A DNA stretch of 64,000 nt, from positions 25,269,686 through 25,333,685 of the forward strand of contig NC_092866.1 in NCBI RefSeq assembly GCF_032062135.1, read 5' to 3'. A program made the position numbers and the translations under genes. Origin of the DNA: Pyxicephalus adspersus. Its lineage: Eukaryota > Chordata > Amphibia > Anura > Pyxicephalidae. Position 1 is the first letter of the stretch. Every line of letters begins with the position of its first letter. Under the pieces are notes generated by a model that did no database searches, was not told the origin of the DNA, and was given only the letters and a program-made list of their open reading frames with translations. Of this stretch, positions 23,726 to 35,971 are shown one piece after another.

Positions 23726-24850
23726 AAAGATTTTTATACAACAAAATCACCTAAGAAACTCCACATTTACTACTATACACACTTTTACTGCAAAATTAGC
23801 ACATACAAAGATCAATGCAATAAATCTGGTGGTTTAGAACAGTGAAAGAAAAAGCTTTTTGCAACACACCATCATTTAGATAAAAGTCCCAGTGTATAAA
23901 TATACAAATAGTAACTGCTAAAATTAGTACATGCAAAGTGTAATGCAATTTTTTTGGGGAGACTAGTAATAGTAATAAGAATAGTAGCATGATTCAAGTC
24001 AACTCATTTTTAAGTCATATATATAAAATGTACGGACCACTAAAATATGAACATGCACATTCAATATTAGAGTGTGCAACTTGAAATTTTTCACAAAAAA
24101 CAATAGCACAAATAAATTGTAATTACTTTTTTTTGGAGGTTCAGACCAGTGAAAAAATATCTATTTTTATAACATGTCACCTACAAAAAATCCCATAGGT
24201 GCAACTGCACAAGCTTTCTTATTAGTAAAATGAGAACAAGAAAAGTATGATGCAAATTTCATTTGGGATTCATAACCATGACGGAAATGTATTTTACAAC
24301 ACGTCATCTATTAATAATTTGGTAAATTGACAAGTTTCTTTTTACAAAACATCACCCTGATAAAATTTCTTATGTGTAACTTTTGTTACTGTTAAAATTA
24401 GAACACACAAATTATGAAGCAGCTTTTAAGGAGTTACAACATATAAAAAAAACTCCCTGTGTACAATTGTACAAACTTTACATGTTGTGTACTTAGTTTA
24501 GCAGCAACAATTTGTTTTAGGGTTTTAGTGACAGAGATAACTTTTTACAAAGTCATTTACATACAATTCCCTGGGTACACCTGTACAAGTTTTCTTATTA
24601 GAAAAAGGAGAACATATTAGAAAAATGACAAAGTTTTACAGCACATCACCTATAAAAAATTCCTCATTTACAAAGGTACACCCTTTGTATTGCTAAAATG
24701 AGTAGAAACAAAGTGTAATACAATTTTTTCTGCAATTCTGGAACAGTGGAAGAAGCTTCTTTTTTACAACAGGTTACCTAGCTCTCTGTGCAACTACAAA
24801 ACTTGTGTTACTTTCAAAATTAGCACACACGAAGTGTAATGCCATAACAC
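23726..24850. repeat. Degenerate tandem array, about 125-bp monomers, block 1
   Basis: The same sequence of blocks recurs head to tail: TTTTTACAACAyrTCACCTA, then TTCCCTGTGTACAAC, then TACTGyAAAATTAG, then CACAyACAAAGTGTAATGCA, then a T-rich run and TTCAGAACAGTGAAAG. Monomer starts are visible at about 23731, 23856, 24165, 24290, 24340, 24434, 24542, 24634 and 24761. Full units are near 125-127 bp and others are shortened to about 50-110 bp. It is not a microsatellite and has no reading frame. The same monomer recurs at 59583-60010. Confidence 0.8.
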
Positions 24851-26135
24851 ATACACAGAAAAATGTATTATTTGCATCTCATTCCTTTGCACCATGGTTT
24901 GCATTGAATAAGCATCGTGATATGAATTGCATGATTAGCTGTTTCCAAAAACTACATGCTTGATGCCTTATTTAAAGGCCTTTTATGAAATCAATATTTT
25001 GCCCAAAGTTTAACTTGGTCCACTTAACAAATTTTGCTTCAAGTATGTGCGCTTTACCTATTAGGAGATCAGAAAGAATTTGAATCATAGCATACTGGCT
25101 ATATTTCTATAGATATTTCTTAATGTTTTTGCTCTATATGATTTACATAAATGTAAATGGTAAATATTAATTTAAGCTCTTGAAACATTTTGTATTACGA
25201 ACTTTTTTTCATAGCTTTTTAATGGTAAATGTTATTGCTCTATACCTGTTTTGATGGTTACTTGTGTGTTATGTTTTTCCAACATCATGTAATTTACATA
25301 TCTGAATTAGCATTTCCCTACCTTTTTATTCATTTTAAAGTCTTGATTGAATCATTGGAAACATATTGAAAAAATATTGTTTTCCTATTCTTTTTAAATG
25401 GGGTTCCTTTTGAGATTCCTTATTAAAAGTAGATATCTGCCTAAAGCTTGAATAACTATGGATGTGCATGTATGTAAACTGTCATCTTGGCATAAACAAA
25501 ACTCTTTACCACCCAAAAGAAGACTGAAATGCTGCATTAGAATATAAGAGCAGAAGTGGTTTGGAGTTTTCTAATTATCAACATTTTGTGTAATAATTTA
25601 AATATTATTTCAATTTTAAGTTTTAATTGTTAATATGACAAGATCTTACAATTTACAACTATTTGAAATGCAAATCTTAAAGGCTCTTGTTTTACTTGTT
25701 CCCTTTGAAATAAAATTTGCATACAGAGTTTTTGAGACTCTCAAAAATGTACTACAGACTTGATCTAATCTGTTTTATTTGTAACAGTTTTTTGTTTTCT
25801 GCTTTCCTTAAGTGTCCTTTAACAGCCCTTTATACTGTGCAAAGCTTTTCTGTGAAGTGACTTGGAAGTGTTAATCTCAGCAGGCTTTCATGCTGTGGTT
25901 GTGTCTATTCAGTAACCTTTTCATTTTTAGCTTTTTTTCTTTTTACTCTTTTTTTTATTTTGAGCTTGTTGACTTGGTAAAAAGCCTGTGTTGGATGTAA
26001 ATCAGCCCTCGTTTAAGAAGTTGCCCCACATAATATTCATATCAATGTGGTTATCTACTTTTGACATGTTAAATTTTATATTCTATTTTCTCATACATAA
26101 ATTTTCATACATAAAAAACTCTTGTCTGTGTATTG
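24851..26135. other. Intergenic sequence, no gene seen
   Basis: AT-rich unique sequence with long T-rich patches (25200-25420, 25790-25960). No gene, RNA or repeat was recognised. Confidence 0.35.
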
Positions 26136-26143
26136 CTCCAAAA

Positions 26144-26369
26144 CAGGGGTGCTCACACTTTCTTTGGCTTGCGAGCTACTTTTAAAATTATCAAGTGAAA
26201 ACGATCTATCAACAATAAAAACTTAGACTTAAAAACTCCTGTGCACTGTAGAGTTTATTTTAAAAGGCAAGGGCTCCACAATCTACTTGCGTTGCCCTTT
26301 GCGATCTACTTGCGCAAGTTGCCTTTGCGATTTACCAGTGGATCGCGATCCACCTGTTGGGCACCCCTG
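26144..26369. mobile_element. 226-bp hAT-type element
   Basis: The ends CAGGGGTGCTCACAC and GGGCACCCCTG are inverted repeats of the CAGGGGTG type common in vertebrate hAT elements. The flanks CTCCAAAA (26136-26143) and CTCTAAAA (26370-26377) match at 7 of 8 bases, giving an 8-bp target duplication. Inside, GCGATCTACTTGCG-like units occur twice in tandem (about 26280-26330), and GGATCGCGATCC is a perfect palindrome (26340-26351). It is non-autonomous and short. Confidence 0.9.
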
Positions 26370-26377
26370 CTCTAAAA

Positions 26378-29242
26378 GATCAGTAACAGGATAAAACACA
26401 AAAAATCTAGCCTTTATATTTTTTATTACATATTGTGTTGCAGAACCTTGCTTGGGAAGAAAAAAGGTGGAGCTGTGAGCATGCCCCCCCTATCCATTCA
26501 TACTAGGAACGTAGCTTTCTCTTAGAAGTTGGAGGGCCATAGTTAAGGGAAATAACATCAATCCAGAAAAGCAGAAGCTGCCCTGGTAATCATGCTTACT
26601 CTCACTGCTAAAATTATAGATCCCTACACCAGATCTATATGCATAGCTCTGACTATGTTTGTTTGTGTACAGACTCAATTATAAACCTAACGCACTAAAT
26701 GTGTCTGTTACTTCTAAAGTGCAAAACCATAATTTAAAAAATGCCATTATTATAATAAGATTAAATACCTTTATGTTATGTTATTTTAAAAACAATTATT
26801 TAAAAGTAAAAATGAAAATAAAAAAATAAAAAATATTACACACTGGCAAACAGTGGTTGCAACAGGTCACATGGATCTAAAACATACAATCAACAGAAAT
26901 ATATATGGAAGAGAGAGGAAAACGAAAAAAGGGGTCACTAGAACAGGTTATAAACAGACTTTTTAAGTCTTGGTTTATATGTTGGTACATACAGTATATA
27001 CATAAGCACAGAAGATACATAAAAAAAACAATCATGAAATTATATAAAATTATGATTATATATATCATGATAATATAAAAATCAGTAATACTTGATCAAT
27101 ACATATGTAAAGCTTTTTCAGTGTTCATAATTCTGCACAGCTATTTCTACCTGTTCATTGTATGTAAATAGATATCACAACTTTAAAGAAAACAAAAAAA
27201 TCAGGAATACACTGCCCAGCAGGTAAGCATACAAATTAATTAACTATCTTGCAGTGTGCACAGTCATTGCCTTAGTGAAATAACCCTATCTTTTACATTT
27301 ACAAGAAACTTTTATTAGATTTCTGCATCTATCTCCATTGTATCATCTTGTAGGCAAACTATTTTTCTTGTTGCTAATTAGCAAGCAGTGTAGTGATTCA
27401 ACCCCAGTATTCTATCCTTGGCAAATTGTCAGGATCATAATATGCCATTACCCTTGGTAGACTGCATAGTACTACTGCATAGTAGTGAAGGACAGTTTAT
27501 CAACAAGACATATAACAAATGCCAGTCTATAGCACTGAGACATAATGATTTCTATGAGGTCTATATAATTGCCTTGATGTTATATACATAAATAAATTAA
27601 GTATAACATATCAGGATTAATTCCACTTATATTCTCTATAAATTCATGTTTGCTTTTTATTGTCTAACATATACATGTAATTGCATTTTTTAATTTTTTT
27701 TTATTCTTTTTGATGAACTCTCCCTGTGCTTACAAGAAGGGTAAAATGCTGTGAAACTGGGAGGCTGTCTGAAATTTCACAAGCCTACCCTAACTCCAGA
27801 GATGGCAACTTTGTCAAAAAATGTGTAAAAGAATCCAATTATAACACCTCAGACAGCTACAGGAAAGAGAGGAAAGTATATAAGAGTTGTTAAAATACAC
27901 TGGAGCCTAGTCAAATGTTGTTTCTGTTTTCATGGCTCCAGACAACCCCCTGAACTCCGCATAAATAACACCACCAGCTTTTTATAATCTTAGGTTAAAA
28001 AGAGCTAAAATAGATAGTTCTTTTGACTTTTTTTTATTTTCTTTTTTCCCCCCAACAATGACCATTTTTACTGCCAAATTTCAGGAGACTATATGCGTTT
28101 CCTTTCAAGTCATAGCTCGGATGTTGTTTCTTTTTTTTTTCTCTTTAATCTATCATAGATAGCTCCTGAAATGTGAGTTAGGAAATAGCACCATGAGTAG
28201 GAAAATGTATGACACAAAGGCCTGAGGTCAAATGCTCAAATACACAAAGATTTACGTGGCTCCTGCCAAAAAAACTTCCATTCTCCCCTGTAGTTAAAAT
28301 AAAGGATGTCCTCTGGAAAGATAAACTCATTTTAAAAGTACAGGCCATTGTGACCTTAAAACAGGGAAACTGCCTGCTGTATATTGGCTTGTCTCAGATT
28401 TCTGCAGGGGAGCTGCATACAAAAAAAAGGTATAATAATAAATAAAAAAATTTATAGAAAAAAAGTTGATGTAGGTTTCTGAAGTGACATTGCCTGGTAT
28501 TTTTTTCCATTGGGAATAGGAAAAATAGTTCCGAAAAGGAATAGATTTCCGACTGTGTTATTGGTTAACGGAAGGATAGCCTAGGCTGTGTATTTAAGTA
28601 CACTCACAGCTTTCTAGCATGGATTTCTTTGCTAATTCTTTAAACAGCCCTCCTCCTTTCCTTCTCTTACACTCTTTGAAAATCTCAGTAGAGGAAGGTA
28701 AAGTTGGAAGTTCGAGGTGAGAATGGGGGCAAGCATAGAGTTAGGTTTCAGGATCCTGCTGTGCAGCTGGCTACAAAGAGGAAGAACAAATTATCTGATA
28801 TTTCAGCTTTGGATGTGTTTATATTCACAAAAGTAGGACAAAAAGAAAAACAACAAAAATACTTATTGTAAGAAACACAAAGTATGCATATAATGGAGTT
28901 TAATTTATATAAATGCATGCACTTTATTTTCATCTTTTCTATAAAATTCATTGTTGCATTACATGGGACTAAAACTAGAGCCTAGAACTGTCACATATGG
29001 TGAGCCCTACAAAATGGTTCCTGTGCACAGGATGTAGAAGAACAGAAACGCGCAGACCTTGAAAAATCAGATATTTACTTATAATGATATTCAGATGAGC
29101 AGTGTGGCAGTGAAATGATGGCACCATTTGCAAAATAGAAGGTGCAAAAAGATGAAGAATTACCGAATACTCCAAGTGTTGTGGTCAGTCAAAACACCAT
29201 TTTATTTAAAAGTGAATACCAATTACCAATACTTCCAACTAC
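26378..29242. other. Intergenic stretch; pyrimidine tracts and a weak promoter-like block
   Basis: No gene is supported. T-rich tracts occur at about 28025-28050 and 28126-28145. At 28555-28625 an inverted CCAAT box (ATTGG), then TATTTAAG about 30 bp downstream and an ATG at 28619 resemble a core promoter layout, but no exon with coding character follows. Bases 26700-27080 are strongly AT-rich. Confidence 0.3.
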
Positions 29243-29478
29243 GGTCCTGATTTATTAAAGCTCTCCAAGGCTGGAGAACAAACACTTTCATTAGTGAACC
29301 TGGGCGATCCAGCAAACCTGGAATAGACCTGGTCCAGAATTGAAAATATTTGCTAACAAATGACCGTTAAGAATACTATTCTGTTAAGAAATACAAAACA
29401 AGGGTTTGTTGGATCACCCAGGTTCACTGATGAAAGTGTATCTTCTGCAGCTTTGGAGAGCTTTAATAAATCAGGCCC
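29243..29478. mobile_element. Inverted-repeat MITE family A, copy 4
   Basis: A full-length copy. The left end is GGTCCTGATTTATTAAAGC and the right end is GCTTTAATAAATCAGGCCC. The arms of about 80 bp pair through the CTCCAAGGCTGGAGA and GATCCAGCAAACC blocks. The centre (29350-29400) is AT-rich and unpaired. Confidence 0.9.
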
Positions 29479-29620
29479 TATGAAATATTGGTTTGCAGCT
29501 TTATCAAGATGTCAGATAGATCTGATATAGTCACATCTAGAAGGTAAATAAGGAGCGATTGGATTAATGATTAGAATATTGGTTGTTAGAAAGGTTGTCC
29601 AACCTTTACCACAAAACTTA

Positions 29621-29941
29621 GGCTGCATCCACATGTGCAATAATTGTTTAAATAAATAATTAAGGACTAATAACTAAAATAATTAAGGACTGCATGATGC
29701 ATGAACGAGTGCTGTACATACAGCACCCTTATGCTCTATGGGGAGGGGAGGGGGAGAGCGACGTATCGGTACCCCGCTGCACGCTCCTCCCCTTCACTTC
29801 CATTAGGATCGTTCAGCGTCCATCGTCCATGGATCTGCCAGGACAGTTGTTCGGACGATGGACGATGGGCGCTCTACACACGCAAGATTTTCATCCGATA
29901 TCGGCCCTGAGACTAAAACCATTGCAAGTGTGTATGTAGCC
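29621..29941. mobile_element. Harbinger-like MITE (family B), copy 1
   Basis: The terminal inverted repeats are GGCTGCATCCACATGTGCAA and, on the right, GTGTGTATGTAGCC, flanked by TTA on both sides (29618-29620 and 29942-29944). The three-base TTA/TAA duplication is the mark of PIF/Harbinger elements. A subterminal hairpin pairs CGTCCATCGTCC (29817-29828) with GGACGATGGACG (29853-29864). GC-richer than its surroundings; the open frames inside are not genes. Confidence 0.85.
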
Positions 29942-29944
29942 TTA

Positions 29945-30882
29945 ATCCTTAAACTGAAACTGGAGATTTAACATTTTAATCTTCTGACCTTAACACTAAT
30001 TTTATCCTTTAAAACAACTCATAACATTAATTTACCTCCTGTAGATCTGTACTTTTCATTCTAAAAATAGATTATTTGGATGTCCTTACAAGATATCAGT
30101 TCTGAGAACAACTGGTTAGAAGTACAGGAAATAAATAAACGTTCTCTCTTATAAGACTTGTCTGATGTCTTGGTGTCTGTTCATACTGTATATTTAGAAC
30201 TTTGACTCCTGTGGTCTAAATTGATACTGTATATGGACTAAATTATCACCTGCTGTTACTGTTTGTTTTCGCTTAAGCCTAATTAGACTGTCGGTCTTGA
30301 GAGCAGGAAGTTCTCTCATATGTTTTGTCTATTCTTGTTAAAACACTTGTTTTATTTTGCTGTGGTCTGCATTACTATATATGTAGATTCTCTTCTTGGA
30401 AATTTGTAAAGCTTTAACTTCAAATCCGAGTGTGCTTTGCTTAGGCACACATGCTAGCATATTTTATTGACAAAAATCTAAACAAATGTTATCTTATCAT
30501 CTTAGTATAATGATAGGCTTCCATTTTCTCTGTAATTACTGCTGTGTGATAGCCAATAAACCTTATTCATGACTGTAGTCAATGGCTTCAGTAAGAACCC
30601 CACGTGGAAAATTGTAGATTAGACAGTACAAAAAAAAGCTGCAAAAAAACTGCAATAAATGGCAATTTGTAGTCCAGTTACATACTACACAGTATTACAA
30701 CAATGCAATACCTGAAAAAGATATATCCCAAAATATCCTAAAAGCATGCATTTTTGACTCAGGTTAGCCAATAAAGAGCATTAATCATTAACTAACATGA
30801 CTGATACACGACTTTATTACAGCAAACATGCACAAATACTTAATAATTTAAACTAAAACTATTTTTAAAGAAAATGAAAGTT
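29945..30882. other. Intergenic sequence, no gene seen
   Basis: Unique AT-rich sequence. No gene or repeat was recognised. Confidence 0.35.
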
Positions 30883-31343
30883 AAAGCGTACCTAAACTCA
30901 GAATTTTCACTTTACATAAAAGGGTGGACAACCTTTTTATTAAAAGTAAAAATTCTGTTGTCCCTGTGCCCTAGGCGATCAAGAATAAAAGCGCAGAACG
31001 TCCCCGGATATCTACATCATGCATCATGGGAGGCTCTTGGCTGCTCCTTTTATCAATAGGGGAAAAAATTGCTGATCTCATGCGTGCGCATTGGGATCAG
31101 CAAGTTTTTTCCCAATCTACATCACCCGATCTTGCGCCTGAACAGTGGAGTGGGAAGAAGAATGCAGAAGAATAGAAAGGAAGATGGCGGCGCCTGGCAC
31201 TCCCTCTGCACCGGGCCTAAGACAGATACTGGGACAACACCGGACCTGATGGAAGAAACCTCCGGACAGACAGACTGATCTGTGAGATTGAAGGTATGTG
31301 AGATTTTATTGTTTTCGGTGAGTTTTGGGTTTACTTCCGCTTT
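30883..31343. mobile_element. Inverted-repeat element with AAAGCG ends and exon-like module
   Basis: The left end AAAGCGTACCTAAACTCA pairs with the right end TGGGTTTACTTCCGCTTT, an imperfect terminal inverted repeat. The interior is GC-richer, with GGAAGATGGCGGCGCC near 31182 and the donor-like AAGGTATGTGAG near 31290. Related sequence lies at 51365-51540. The short open frames on both strands inside it are incidental. Superfamily unknown; no clear target duplication was found. Confidence 0.65.
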
Positions 31344-32500
31344 GAGTTCAGAACAAACCCCCAAAAAACTGCTAAGGATTGCACACTATGTGATATACCT
31401 TCTCATATTACTGTCAACTCTAGCAAAATTGCCCCAGCATATTGACTACATTTTCATCTCATTTGTCTTTTAATCTGGAGTCATTTGCAAAGCCTAATAT
31501 TTCTTTTCTTGCTGGTCAGATGTAGTGAAATTAGTAAAATGATTTTGCTATGAATGTTTGTAAATGCACTGTCAGTCCTCATGGTTCATAATGTGCAAAT
31601 AAAGAAAACTTGCCTGCCTCCTGCCATTGTTGAGATTGCTGCATGGTCCCTCTTTGCCCTGTCCTGGGTGCTGTCATCTTCTTTTGGTCTTCTTCCAACT
31701 TTGAAGTTTCGTTTTAGCCATTTTTATTGGTCTGAAAACTATGAATTGCAGACGTTTTTCACATGATTGGACGTCTGAAATAAATATTAACCGATCTTTG
31801 GAGTGATTCCTCTTAACACCTATAAATCAGTCTAATAAAATGTTGAATGAGGTGAGAAAAATATTTTCTAGCCACAAATTATACAAATAAATAATTCCTA
31901 AGATAAGCATAGTGTCACTTATGGTGATCACCTTCTAAAAATTTAACTTGCCAATATATTGCCACTTCCTGATTTCAAGCCTGAATACATTTGAAACATC
32001 TTACATGCATACTTATTACAGGTCTCATAGTACTTAAGTCACAGGGCTAGCAGGACAGTCAGGTCAGAAGCATATGCTAAAATCAGCAATGGCCTGCATG
32101 TTACTTAAAGGAAAGAGTTTATCACCTCTGCTGTTTGAATTTTATTGTTTTTTATTCCCAGGGGTAGTGTGAAATGTCCAATATTGGTCTACAGAGTGAC
32201 ATAGTGTATGATATATTACTATGTTAAAGGAACTCTACATGGCTTTCAGGCTCAGTTCACATCCACGTGGTCATAATAATGAGGCCTCATAGATGTGTGT
32301 TGTACTTTCACTAGGCATGGTAAGGGAGTCCACCGCTAAAATAGGAAACCTCCCACACATTACAATCGCCTTTAGATTCACCAAAGGGTATTTAGTACAA
32401 GTGCCTGCCTAATTAAATACAACTTTATTACACAGTTTAGGTGGATCCTCATATTTTGGTAGATCAGTGTTGATTGAGATAAATATGTATTATCAGATTC
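31344..32500. other. Intergenic sequence, no gene seen
   Basis: A plus-strand frame at 31554-31766 (70 codons) is hydrophobic and resembles no known family. Nothing else was recognised. Confidence 0.35.
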
Positions 32501-32503
32501 TAA

Positions 32504-32819
32504 AGCCGCATACACACTTGGAATTATAGTCGTTGGAAAGGATCTTTCACGATCCTTCCCAACGCCTAAGCACTCCACGATGCATGAACTATGTACATAC
32601 AGCACTGTTCTGCTCTATGCAGAGGGGAGGGGGAGAATGACGGAGTGGCACCCCGCTGTGCGCTCTCCCCCTTCACTTGCATTCCGATCGTTCGTCGTTC
32701 ATCCACCAGGACGGTCGTTCGGACGATGAACGACGCACGCTGTACACAATTCAGATTCTCGTACGATATTGGCCTGAGCCGATTATCGGGCAAGAACCAT
32801 TGGAAACGTGCATGTAGCT
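32504..32819. mobile_element. Harbinger-like MITE (family B), copy 2
   Basis: Same family as 29621-29941. The ends are AGCCGCATACACAC and GTGCATGTAGCT, flanked by TAA on both sides (32501-32503 and 32820-32822). It has two hairpins: CGTTGGAAAGGATC (32531-32544) with GATCCTTCCCAACG (32551-32564), and CGTCGTTCATC (32693-32703) with GATGAACGACG (32725-32735). Confidence 0.88.
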
Positions 32820-32822
32820 TAA

Positions 32823-34828
32823 CATGTACAGGGTTCCAAAGACTCAGTTTGCTTTCTTAGAGGTTATGTTTAGGCGACTGATTTGTTGGCTGTCATCAGC
32901 AGCTTCAAGCATGCAACAAAGCCTTAAAATGCTTTTGGAGATATTTAGTATTGACAGAGAGTCTGTGTTTTATGTGACTTTGTGTGTGAATGTCTCTCCT
33001 ACCACTAGTGATACAGAGATCAACCAGTGACAGTGTTAAAACTTTAAACAGTTTATTTATGTCTAAACTCGCTGAAACTCTTTTACTTGTGCATATGTAT
33101 GTTGTCTAAAAATGGCATGTACCATTTTTAGAATATATGGTAAACCAAAGACAAGGAATTTTCTAAAACTGGTTTACAGGTCATTCATCTGTATATTTAC
33201 TTAAATATTTTTGTCCTGGTACAGATATTATTAGTACCTAGTGGTTTTATACTATTTACTTACTTTTTTTTCTTGCTTTATCTTTTCTACTTTGCCCTTT
33301 TCCATGCGGTTTGCTTTTGAAAGGCAGAAATATTATATTTAGTTTTATTTAAACTTTAAGTTGACACTTGTTTTATGTTTTTGTGTGGTTTATTTAATAT
33401 ACATGTATGTGTTTATACATCTGCCTGATCATTTCCTTTTATCACTAATGCATTGATTTAATGGCAGCAATGTGCCCTTGTATTCTTGTCTATAACATGA
33501 ATGTACTCCTTGTAACATCAGCTTGTCCTCTCCACAAAATGTAAATGTGTGAGAAACGGGAGTGTATTGGGATGTTTTAAAACAGGCTCATTAAATATCC
33601 TATTGCTGCTGCAGAAACAAAAAAAAAAGTGTCAATTCACACAGTTTAACAACATCCACCCATCACCTCCCCTTCCAGCCAAAACAGCTATAAAATGATA
33701 ACATTAACATTTTTTGTCACAGCTAGTCAATGGGCTCCTCCACGTTCAATAATGTCCTGCTCTTAGCATAACAAAGCTTTCCATAGTTTGCTAATAGCTC
33801 AATGTCACTTCTACTGAAGACCCATTATCACAGCACTGCCCCTTCACACAGGCTTTTCAAACATCACTGATTCACTTCATTCTTTTGCTCTCCCTAGTTG
33901 AAATCCAGTGAAAAGCTTTCACTAGCTGTCAACTCAGAAAAGGGCCAAGGCAGCCTCCAACTGCTATATAATTCAGGAGGACTCTTTCTCATTTTAATTG
34001 GCTGCCTAATTGGAATGTTTATGGGTTCAGTTGAAAAGACCATGGGGGAGACATTATGTGCTTTGAATTCCTGCCTGCTGTAATTGTTAACCCCTGAATT
34101 ACTCTGCTAGGTTGTATTTTTTTCTTAACCAATTAATTGCTTGTGGAGCCAGCAACAATTTGTAAGTATATTTGGAGCTAATAATGTCTCTACTTTCACA
34201 AACTTTCCACAGTAACTAGAATTTTAAAACGACAAAAAATGTAAAATGATCTGTCGTTTTTTACATGCCTATAATCTTTTTTGGTCCTTTTCTCGTGCTT
34301 GTGTAAACTCACAAACTCATTTCCATATACACCCTATGAGCCAAACTAATCACTTTATCCATGCCCTGGCTATATAGTTAGCTAGATGGCACAAAGAGAC
34401 AATGTGCATCAAGTTTAACCTTGCAAAACTCCAGCAATTCTGATCAGATGAAGGCAAAACTTAACTTAGTTATAATTGGGGAGGTTTTAGATCATCCAGT
34501 TCTTTTAAAAGTCCAGTTAAATCTCATCTGAATACCATTCGGGTACCAATTTTTAAAGCTTTTGATTATGATGATCATTAGCAAAGTGTTATTTTTGCAG
34601 AAATAACAACAGCATTATGTTTGCCCTTGTTCTAAATGTGGCTCATCCTCACTTTCTTGAATAAAGTGGCACTCATTACTATTTACCACTAAATTTCTAA
34701 AGCAGCAATCAGAATGACCTTTTCATACAGATCAGCAGACAGAGCCCACAACTTTGATGGTTTTGAATGCTACCATTATGGAACTGCTACTGAAGTCTGA
34801 AGTTGAAACTAGTAGCCGTACAGTGAAT
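32823..34828. other. Unique stretch; candidate conserved noncoding DNA at 33640-34190
   Basis: No transposon landmarks are visible in 2 kb. The segment 33640-34190 is compositionally balanced and rich in homeodomain-type cores (TTTTAATTGG, CCTAATTGG, TGTAATTG, CCAATTAATTG). A 61-codon plus-strand frame at 33898-34083 is probably incidental. This is the best-looking candidate for an ancient regulatory element in the window, by appearance only. Confidence 0.3.
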
Positions 34829-34949
34829 TTGATATATCAAAGCTCTCCAAGACTGGAAAAGATAGACTATCATGGGAAAAGCTGGGTGATTCAGCTGAAA
34901 TGTATCTTGTCCAGGAATGAAAACTCCCAGCTATTTGCAAATCTGGCCT
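34829..34949. mobile_element. Inverted-repeat MITE family A, copy 5 (left half only)
   Basis: It matches the left arm of family A (TCAAAGCTCTCCAAGACTGG, then AGCTGGGTGATTCAGC) and stops after the AGCTATTTGCAAATCTGGCC segment. The right arm is absent, so it is a truncated or internally deleted copy. Confidence 0.65.
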
Positions 34950-35971
34950 AGTGTCTCAAAATACAATTGCACAGTCTATTAAACACCATAGTAGGGCTAA
35001 GCTGTTTAGTGCAGGATTTATTATATTTTGCTTTTGGAAATGAAGGATACCCAGAAAAAAAGAGAAAACCTGGGGGTAATTGTATTTCTGCTTTTCCTCC
35101 TGGACCTATTTTTCTATGTTTTTTTTTTAATATGAAAATGTACTTAAACACCTACACATTATAGCTGTAAGAAGAGATTCAGTAGAATAAAATGGTAGTA
35201 GTTGCAATGTTTTTATGTTAAACTATATAGGAGTCATTGTTAACCAAATTATATTTTTAAGAAAAAATAAGTTTCAATCAAATTTAGTGCCCACAAATAT
35301 GAAATCTCCAATCAAGCAAATAGTTACCAAGCCTTAAAATGTGGCCATGAAATTGTGACAAACTACAATAACCAATATTTTCCTTGGGAATGCTTTATAA
35401 AAATAATATAGTCCATTTGTTTAGTGCTAACCATTAATGATGTCCCTACCATTATTTCTCTCACTCTGGGATGCATAGCAATATCCATATATATAGCAAT
35501 ATATGTTAGGCACAATCATTTTCATACATAAGCATACATAAGCACACATACATAAGTGTTGCTTTTAAATTTTCTTTTATTTTATAAACTTTAATTTTTA
35601 AAATATATTGTTATTATTTGTATTGTAATGTGGAATATGAAAGCATGTGTTGGATTAAACAATTTTTCCTTTTTTGTTTCTTGACACAGTTGGTGGGGTA
35701 CCAGAAGTATGACATTTTCTTACATACTTTAAGCTGAAAAACATAACCCTCCTTATCTCCAAACGTTGGAAAGCTGTGATTCATATCTCTGATTTGTCTG
35801 GAAAACATTTTTTTTTTTTTGAGTTACAATTTTACATACAATGAAAAAATAATCAAATAATACCTTAAATGTACTGTTTATTTAAATTTTTTTTGTTCAT
35901 ACAACGACTTTATTGTTACTCTATGACATTTTGTTTACAGTAAAACATTTGAAAAATAATCAGGTAAGCGG
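34950..35971. other. AT-rich intergenic stretch
   Basis: No gene seen. It includes a short run of imperfect ACATAAGC/ACATACATAAG units at 35524-35557 and several A/T homopolymers. The overlapping open frames at 34948-35164 on both strands are shadows of each other and show no family resemblance. Confidence 0.35.

Noticed and set aside
28555..28625. Promoter-like layout: inverted CCAAT, TATTTAAG, then ATG
   Set aside because: No coding exon or conserved downstream feature; such combinations arise by chance in AT-rich DNA.
31122..31364. 80-codon minus frame and 69-codon plus frame
   Set aside because: Both lie inside the AAAGCG-ended inverted-repeat element and conflict with each other.
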